From Dipteris shenzhenensis (Eukaryota; Polypodiophyta; Polypodiopsida; Gleicheniales): 64,000 bases of DNA. Made by a program: the position numbers and the translations under genes. The stretch lies in assembly GCA_047967505.1 (NCBI GenBank), contig CM106539.1; one strand, 5' to 3'. The notes beneath the pieces were generated by a model. It did not search any database. It saw only the letters and a list, made by a program, of their open reading frames with translations, and was not told the DNA's origin. Positions 35,301 through 44,300 of the stretch are shown in pieces (the first letter of the stretch is position 1; each line of letters starts with the position of its first letter).

Positions 35301-38300
35301 AAGCTGTGGTCTCAGGACCGGTGTTAAAAATAGTTGATCCCCAGAAACCGTTGTTCCTAGAAACCGATGCGAGTGGCATTGCGGTAGGAGCAGTTCTCCT
35401 TCAAGAGGGAAGGCCAGTAGCCTTTGAAAGCAAGAAGCTTTCTCCCTCTCAAAGGAATTGGCCAACTCATGAATTGGAGTTGTAGAGTTGTATGCTGTTA
35501 TCCATGCTTTGAAAACATGGAGGCATTATCTGTATGGTTCAGAGTTTTATGTGGATGTGGATCATGATACTCTGAAACATTTCTGTAAACAGCCTGACTT
35601 GAGGGGCCGCCAAGCTAGGTGGGCAGAGCTCATGCAGGAGTTTAATCTAACGATTCGGTACCGAAGAGGAAAAGACAATAAGGTAGCTGATGCGTTGTCT
35701 CGCATTATGCACAACCTGAGTTTCACGGTATTAGAGAGTGCTCTAATGACCGAGATCAGAGAAACTCAGAAGGTGGACGAGTTTGTCCAGAGCTTATGGC
35801 CTAAGGCTCATGTGTTAAAACCCGGGGAAAATGAAAAGGATGACCTGGCATCCAGAAAAGGCCAAACTTATGCAAGATATACCATAAGGGATGGTATGCT
35901 AGTTAGAAATGCCAAGGTTGTAGTACCTGGTCAGAATGATCTCAGGCAGAGAGTCATTCGACAATGCCATGATAGCCCGTGTGCGGGACATCCAGGTGTC
36001 GAGAAGACATATGATCTCGTGAAGTGAGATTTCTTTTGGCCAAAGATGAAAAAGCATATTCATGAATATGTGACACGGTGTTTCTCGTGTCAGGTAAGTA
36101 AGGCCGAACGGGTGAAGCCACCCGGACTTTTACAGCCCTTGGAAATACCACTAAGTAAGTGGGAGAGCATTTCCATGGATTTTATTGTAGGACTACCTGC
36201 AACACAAGGAGGGTATAATTCTATCCTTGTGGTGGTTGATCGTCTAACCAAGATGGCTCACTTCATTCCGACTAGAGAGTCTATTAGTGCCCCGCAAGTA
36301 GCGGATTTGTTTATTAGACATATATTTCGTCTGCATGGATTGCCTAGATCCATAGTGTCAAACAGAGATGTCAGGTTTACCGGTCACTTTTGGACAGCGG
36401 TATTTGAGACACTAAGAACTGAGTTGGGAATGAGTAGTGGGGATCATCCTGAGACGGATGGTTAGACGGAGAGAGTCAAGCAGACTTTAGAAGATATGCT
36501 GAGGGCATATGTGTCATTGAGGCAACATACATGGGACAAGTGGTTACCATTGTTGGAGTTTGCCTACAATGATAGGAAACATTCATCTACTGGGTTCAGT
36601 CCGTTTGAGCTGAACTATGGTTATAGACCAGCTAATCCAACTATAGTTGGAGTACCTCAGAAAGTGCCTAGTGCCGCGAACTTTGTAGTTCAGATGTGGG
36701 AGATGCTAGCACTTGCAAGAGCTAATATCCGCCAGGCTATGGATAGAGCCAAGGTGTATGCGGATGAAAATCGGTCTATAAGAGTATTTGAAGAAGGAGA
36801 AAAAGTTTTTCTCAGAATTCCTTCGCACTCGAAGTCGTTGACTTCAGGAGAGTGTGCTAAGTTATCACCTCGATACTGTGGGCCGTGGTTAATTCTAAAG
36901 AGAATAGGCAGTGTAGCCTATAAATTAGAATTGCCACCGGGGTGTAAGGTGCACCCGGTTTTTCATGTTTCACGTTTAAAGAAATTTTTACATACTGGTG
37001 ACTCACTAATCGAAGGTGTGGTTTTGTTTCAGGAGATAGAGGATATTGCAAGGCGCAAACCAACAAGAATCCTGGACCGAGGATCAATGCAAATACGAAA
37101 TCGGAAGATACCCACGGTGTTGGTTGCATGGCATGGTCAGCTACCTGGGAATCCGTATATCAGTTGCGGAGAGTGTTCCCAGACTTTATCATCGAGGACG
37201 CTGATGTCTGAAGAGGGAAGGAATGTTACGCTCTAGCCGAGGTAGCATGACCTCGGAAGAATCAGTCGACATTTCCCTTATAGGATCTATCTTTGTAATA
37301 TATGTGTTTGCGCTTTATGTAAATGATCGGGAGGGATTAATGTCAAGGTCCTAGGTGAGGGCTGATAGCACCAGACTAGATAGATCTGAGACCAAGGGCC
37401 TAGTGCAAAGATTGTGCCTAGGGGCAAGGAATTAAATGCATCCCAAGAGAGGGGTGAAATGTTGCATTAGGAAGGCCCTATATGGATGACATGTGGCATC
37501 TAGATCTATCTAGGGATTTGGGGTCTGCTAAGGCTAGTGAGAGAAGAGAAGGATGATTTTTACGTGATTTTGATGACAGCTCTCTCTCTCTTGCTTGGAA
37601 GTCTTGGCAGAATAGGCTGGGAGGAAAAATCAGGGTGCTACTCCCGTGATAGGAGAGATAAGGCTAGTATATAGAAGAGGAAGTTGACAGGTTACCTCTA
37701 CCATCATCAGAAGAGGATTTTGAGCAGCAACATGTGCCTCCTGCAGGCCCTCCACAAAGCAATAATCAGCCTCAACCTCATGCTGATTTGCAGGTTTCTC
37801 TTCCGGCACAAAATGATCCCATTACTCATGATGCAGTCATTGAAGAAAGAGCTGTTAATAGACAGCAAAGGCAAGCTCCCAGATGGCTTCTGGATACATT
37901 GAGGGACAGCAAACAAGATCAGCCTTTTGCTGCCCGGACAAGATCAGGGAATAGACAGAATGGTGACTTTCTTGAGTTTGCACTCCTTGCTACAGCTTGC
38001 AATGAAGAGCCTTTGTGCCATAAAGATGCTTTTGACAGCAAAGAGTGGATGGATGCAATGCAAGCTGAGTTACAATCTATTGCCAAAAATGACACTTGGG
38101 AATTAGTAGATCCCCCACCTGGCAAGCATGCCATTGGAACGCGGTGGGTCTACAAATTAAAAAGGAAATCTGATGGCAGCATAGATCGATACAAAGCCCG
38201 TCTTGTTGCAAAAGGGTATGCCCAACAACAAGGCATTGACTTTGAGGAGACATTTGCTCCCACATCCAGGATTACTACCATTCGATGTGTCATTGCCATT

Positions 38301-41300
38301 GCAGCCCATCATCATTGGCAAGTGCACCAACTTGACATCAAGACTGCTTTTCTTCACGGGGATCTGCAGGAAGAAGTCCATGTTACACAACCTCCTGGCT
38401 TTGAGGTTGTTAATTCTGAAAATAAGGTATGCCGGCTTAGAAAAGCCCTTTATGGTTTGAAGCAGGCACCCAGGGCATGGTATGCCAAAATTCATGCACA
38501 CTTACTATCCCTTGGTTTTCAGAATAGTCCCACAGAACCCACTCTTTATTTCCGTGGGAGTGGATCTGATTTTTTAGTGCTGATTTTATATGTGGATGAT
38601 ATGCTTATCACGGGCCCAGATACTCAGCAAATTGCAGCTTTCAAGGCTGATTTGCAGCAGATTTTTGATATGTCAGACATGGGACAGCTCCATTATTATT
38701 TGGGCATTCAGTTTGCTCATGTTGAGGGGGGTATCATGATGTCTCAGTCCAAGTATATTGGACAGCTCCTTGATCGTTTTCAGTTTGAGGATTGCAAGCC
38801 AATCTCTACTCCAGTGGACCCTGGCTTCAAATTCTCAGCTCATGATGGGAGCGCACCATGTGATATCACTCTTCATCAGCAGGCTGTTGGATGCCTTATT
38901 TATTTATGTCACACCAGACCTGACTTGTAGTATGCAGTATCTCAGCTCAGCAGATTCATGCACATGCCCAGTTCACAACATTGGCAGGCAATGAAGAGAG
39001 TCTTCAGATATCTCAGAGGCACTCAGGATTTAGCCCTCTTCTATGGTGATCAGGGTTCACTTACCATGCATGCTTACACAAATAGTGACTGGGCAGGATG
39101 TTCCGACACCAGAGTGTCACATACTGGCAATTGTTTTTTGCTTGGCAATTCATGTATTTCTTGGCTCAGCAAGAAGCAACCGACAGTTGCCACGTCTAGT
39201 TGTGAGGCTGAGTACAGGGCAGCCTTCACCGCTACAGTAGAGTGTGTTTGGCTTCTACAGTTACTTACAGATCTTGGTATTTGCTAGACATCCTCCACTA
39301 TTGTCTACACTGACAGCTAGAGTGCTTTGGCCATTGCGTGTAACCTAGTGTTTCATGCGCGTACCAAGCATATTGAGGTTCACTATCATTATGTTCGGGA
39401 GCGGTTGTCAGCAGGAGACATAGAGTTGTCCTATCTTCCCACAGAGGACAACATCGCAGATATGTTTACAACGGCACTTCCTCGTCCCAAGTTCGAATTC
39501 TTCCGATAGGCTTTACACTTGGTTTCCTTTGTTACACGATTTGACATTCCTTGTACGTTTATAGGTGGCTATATCCTTTTGGATGAACATGTGCCACCAT
39601 GACGAGAAACTACCAGGTATTCTGAGACGTTTCCAGAGTACTTCAGCCCATCGCATGGAGGGGGGTTTGTAGGCCATCTTTTGGTGGTTCTAGTGATGCC
39701 CTATAGGCCATGGTATGTGCCTTGTAGGCATAAGTGTAGGCACTTATAGTGTTAGTGCCTTCTATGCCACATAGGACACTTAGTCCTATGTGACACCTAG
39801 GACACTTAGTCCTAGGCCTAGATACAAGTACTTTGTACTTGCGTTTAGAAACCTTATCTAAATATTTTGACGAGACTTCTACATCGACTTTGTCCTGTAC
39901 CTGCACTCTCTCTCTTTCTCTTCGTTTCGTACCTACAGTTTAGACTTCATAAGTAGTTGTAGCTTGAATGAAGAGATTTGGACTACCTTTTGATTAGCCT
40001 TCTCCTTTAGTGCTAGCCTTCGTCATGGCTGAGTTTGCCCTTCACCTCCGGAGAGCCGACAGAACCTGAGTACAAAGACTTTGTATAAATGGATGCTCAA
40101 GTATGTGTGAGAGCATACTTTTATACTATGATCTACACCCACTGTTGGGCGATGATGACGTTAGTGGGGATGTCATAGTAGCTAGTCCCTGCTATGCATG
40201 ATGGAGTTATGGTTTTCAATCTTATGAGTGACTCTCGTGAGATTGAAACTGCAGTATGTTTTGTTTTTAGAGGATGAGTTTGGGAATGTTCTTGGATTCA
40301 TCATCTAGGTATATGCTTCTGCCGTATTAGCGGACATGCAAATTTCACATTGTGAAGTTTTCGTCCAAGTTGCGGCCTGTTGGTATTGCGATAATTCTTT
40401 CCATCTTAAATGGTGCGTCGTCCTATCAGCTAGACTTACATTTAGATGCTCGTTTGGGAGAGACTAAAATGAAATGGTGTAGACTTCACAAGCAGTGGTA
40501 GCTTGAATGAAGAGATCTGGACTACCTTTTGATTCGCCTTCTGCTTTAGTGCTAGCCTTCGTCATGGCTGATTTAGTGCTAGCCTTCGTCATGGCTGAGT
40601 TCGCCCTTCACCTCCGGAGTGTCGACAGAAACTCAGTACAAAGACTTTGTATAAATGGATGCTCAAGTATGTGTGGCTGTGTGGATTTGTATTTGTGAGA
40701 GCATACTTTTATACTATGGTCTACATCCACTGTTGGGCGATGATGACGTCAGTGGGGATGTCATAGTAGCTAGTCCCTACTATGCGTGATGAAGTTTATG
40801 CTTTTCAATCTTATGAGTGACTATCGTGAGATTGAAACTGCACTATGTTGTGTTTTTAGAGGATGAGTTTGGGAATGTTCCTGGATTCATCTAGGTATAT
40901 GCTTCTGCCATATTAGTAGACATGCAAATTTCACATTGTGAAGTTTTCGTCCAAGTTGCGGGCTGCTAGTATTGCGATAATTCTTTCCATCTTAAATGGT
41001 GCGTTGCCCTATCAGCTAGATTTATATTTAGATGCTCGTTTGGGAGAGACTAAAAGGAAATGGTTTAGACTTCACAAGCAGTTGTAGCTTGAATGAAGAG
41101 ATTTGGACTACCTTTTGATTAGCCTTCTTCTTTAGTGCTACCTTTGTCATGGCTGAGTTTGCCCTTCACCTCCCGGGTGCCGACAGAAACTCAGTACAAA
41201 GACTTTGTATAAATGGATGCTCATGTATGTGTGGGTGTGTGGATTTGTATGTGTGAGAGCATACTTTTATACTATGGTCTACACCCACTGTCGGGCGCTG

Positions 41301-44300
41301 GTGACGTCAGTGGGGATGTCATAGTAGCTAGTCCCTGCTATGCGTGATGGAATTTATGGTTTTCAATCTTATGAGTGACTATGGTGAGATTGAAACTGCA
41401 CTATATTGTGTTTTTAGAGGATGAGTTTGGGAAGGTTCTTGGATTCATCTAGGTATATGCTTTTGCCGTATTAGGGGACATGCAAATTTCACATTGTGAA
41501 GTTTTTGTCCAAGTTGCGGCCTGCTGGTATTGCGATAATTCTTTCTATCTTAAATGGTGCGTTGCCCTATTAGCTAGATTTAGATTTAGGTGCTCGTTTG
41601 GGAGAGACTAAAATGAAATGGTTTAGACTTCACAAGCAGTTGTAGCTTGAATGAAGAGATTTGGACTACCTTTTGATTAGCCTTCTCCTTTAGTTCTAGC
41701 CTATGCCATGGCTGATTTTGCCCTTCACTTCCGGAGTGCCGATAGAAATCGGTACAAAGACTTTGCTCAAGTATGTGTGGGTGTGTGGATTTGTCTGTGT
41801 GAGAGCATACTTTTATACTATGGTCTACACCCACTGTTGGGCATTGGTGATGTCAGTGGGGATGTCATAGTAGCTAGTCCCTACTATGCGTGATAGTTTA
41901 TGGTTTTCAATCTTATGAGTGACTATCATGAGATTGAAACTGCACTATGTTGTGCACAAGCAGTTGTAGCTTGAATGAAGAGATTTGGACTATCTTTTGA
42001 TTAGCCTTCTCCATTAGTGCTAGCCTTCGTCATGGTTGAGTTTGCCCTTCACCTTTGGAGTGCCGACAGAAACTCAGTACAAAGACTTTGTATAAATGGA
42101 TGCTCAAGTATGTGTGGGTGTGTGGAGTTGTATGTGTGAGAGCATACTTTTATACTATGGTCTACACCCATTGTTGGGCGTCGATGACGTCAGTGGGGAT
42201 GCCATAATAGCTATGCGTGATGGAGTTTATGGTTTTCGATCTTGTGAGTGACTATCGTGAGATTGAAACTGCACTATGTTGTGTTTTTAGAGGATGAGTT
42301 TGGGAATGTTCCTGGATTCATCTAGGTATATGCTTCTACTGTATTAGCGAACATGCAAATTTCACATTGTGAAGTTTTCGTCCAAGTTCCGGCCTGCTGG
42401 TATTGCGATAATTCTTTCTATCTTAAATGGTGCGTTGCCCTATCAGCTAGATTTAGATTTAGATGCTCGTTTGGGAGAGACTAAAATGAAATCCTTTAGA
42501 CTTCACAAGCAGTTGTAGCCTGAATGAAGAGATTTGGACTACCTTTTGATTAGCCTTCTCCTTTAGTGCTCGCCTTCGTCATGGCTGAGTTTGCCCTTCA
42601 TCTCCGGAGTGCTGAGAGAAACTCAGTACAAAGACTTTGTATAAATGGATGCTCAAGTATGTGTGGGTGTGTGGATTTGTATGTGTGAGAGCATACTTTT
42701 ATACTATGGTTTACACCCACTGTTGGGCGCTGATGACGTCAGTGGGGATGTCATAGTAGCTAGTCCTTGCTATGCGTGATGGAGTTTATGGGTTTCAATC
42801 TTATGAGTGACTATCGTGAGATTGAAACTGCACTATGTTGTGTTTTTAGAGGATGAGTTTGGGAATGTTCCTGGATTCATCTATGTATATGCTTCTGCCG
42901 TATTAGGGGACATGCAAATTTCACATTGTGAAGTTTTCGTCCAAGTTGCGGCCTGCTGGTATTGCAATAATTCTTTCCATCTTAAATGGTGCATTGCCCT
43001 ATTAGCTAGATTTAGATTTAGATGCTCGTTTGGGAGAGACTAAAATGAAATGGTTTAGACTTCACAAGCAGTTGTAGCTTGAATGAAGAGATTTGGACTA
43101 CCTTTTGATTAGCCTTCTCCTTTAGTGCTAACCTTCGTCATGGCTGAGTTTGCCCTTCACCTCCAGAGTGCCGACAGAAACTCAGTACAAAGACTTTGTA
43201 TAAATGGATGCTCAAGTATGTGTGGGTGTGTGGATTTGTATGTGTGAGAGCACACTTTTATACTATGGTCTACACCCACTGTTGGGCGCTGATGTCGTCA
43301 GTGGGGATGTCATAGTAGCTAGTCCCTGCTATGCGTGATGGAGTTTATGGTTTTCAATCTTATGAGTGGTTATCGTGAGATTGAAGCTGCACTATGTTGT
43401 GTTTTTAGAGGATGAGTTTGGGAATGTTCCTAGATTCATCTAGGTATATGCTTCTACCGTATTAGTAAACATGAAATTTCACATTGTGAAGTTTTTGTCC
43501 AAGTTGCGGCCTGCTGGTATTGCGATAATTATTTCTATCTTAAATGTTGCATTGCCCTATCAGCTAGATTTAGTTTTAGATGCTCGTTTGGGAGAGACTA
43601 AAATGGAATGATTTAGACTTCACAAGCAGTTGTAGCTTGAATGAAGAGATTTGGACTACCTTTTGATTAGCCTTCTCCTTTAGTGGGTAGCCTTCGTCAT
43701 GGCTGAGTTTGCCCTTCACCTCCGGAGTGCCGACAGAAACTCAATACAAAGACTTTGTATAAATGGATGCTCAAGTATGTGTGGGTGTGTGGATTTGTAT
43801 GTGTGAGATCATACTTTTATGCTATGGTCTACACCCACTATTGGGCGCTGATGACATCAGTGGGGATGTCATAGTAGCTAGTCCCTGCTATGCATGATGG
43901 AGTTTATGGTTTTCAATCTTATGAGTGACTATCGTGAGATTGAAACTGCACTATGTTGTGTTTTTAGAGGATGAGTTTGGGTATGTTCTTGGATTCATCT
44001 AGGTATATTAGATTGAGCATATTGTCAAGTTGTGAGCTGTCAAAAACAAAGTACAAAAAAGTGTTTAATGGGTAAGAATTGTGCATTCAAGGATAGCATC
44101 AAGTGTCTCTCCTCCTTAGCTACCTTTCATTGGTACTGGATTTTTATCTGGGAGCCTGCTTATTAAAAAATAGGAATTCTGGTTTGGGAGCCTGGAGGAG
44201 ACTGATGTGGTAGTTGAATTCTATTTTGTTTGCAGATTGCAGAAGCGGAAGTACGCTATGAATATGCATGGCATTATAAAATTCCGTATCCTCGCCTGCA

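Larger units (their letters stand above)
31127..37689 (+). mobile_element. Ty3/gypsy element C (chromovirus type) with truncated 5' LTR
   Basis: It is inserted in the copia between integrase and RT. The 3' LTR is 37224-37689 (466 bp). The 5' LTR keeps only its last 286 bp (31127-31412). The primer-binding site is at 31415-31426 and the polypurine tract gaagagggaaggaa ends at 37223. gag, protease, RT, RNase H, integrase and chromodomain are all present but interrupted. Confidence 0.9.
29239..39937 (+). mobile_element. Ty1/copia element with nested gypsy C
   Basis: Two 270-bp LTRs (29239-29508 and 39668-39937) share the perfect terminal inverted repeat TGTAGG...CCTACA and differ at about five sites. 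The primer-binding site TGGTATCAGAGC is at 29510. A purine tract (ggaggggggtt) precedes the 3' LTR. Integrase comes before RT-RNase H, which defines copia. Gag and protease are missing. Flanking pentamers aatta and gttta are not a clean duplication. Confidence 0.9.
3722..44235 (+). other. giant intron 2 of the LYRM1-like gene (40.5 kb)
   Basis: The donor is gag|gtaagc at 3722 and the acceptor tttgcag|att ends at 44235. Both flanking exons are in phase 0 and join conserved LYRM1 blocks without a gap. The interior is at least six transposable elements plus a tandem array. Only about 300 bp at the left edge and 226 bp at the right edge have no recognisable repeat. Confidence 0.85.

Noticed and set aside
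39938-44009. Could the 558-bp array be a CRISPR-like or rRNA spacer array?
   Set aside because: Units are far too long and have no spacer structure for CRISPR, and there is no rRNA gene or recognisable rRNA promoter.
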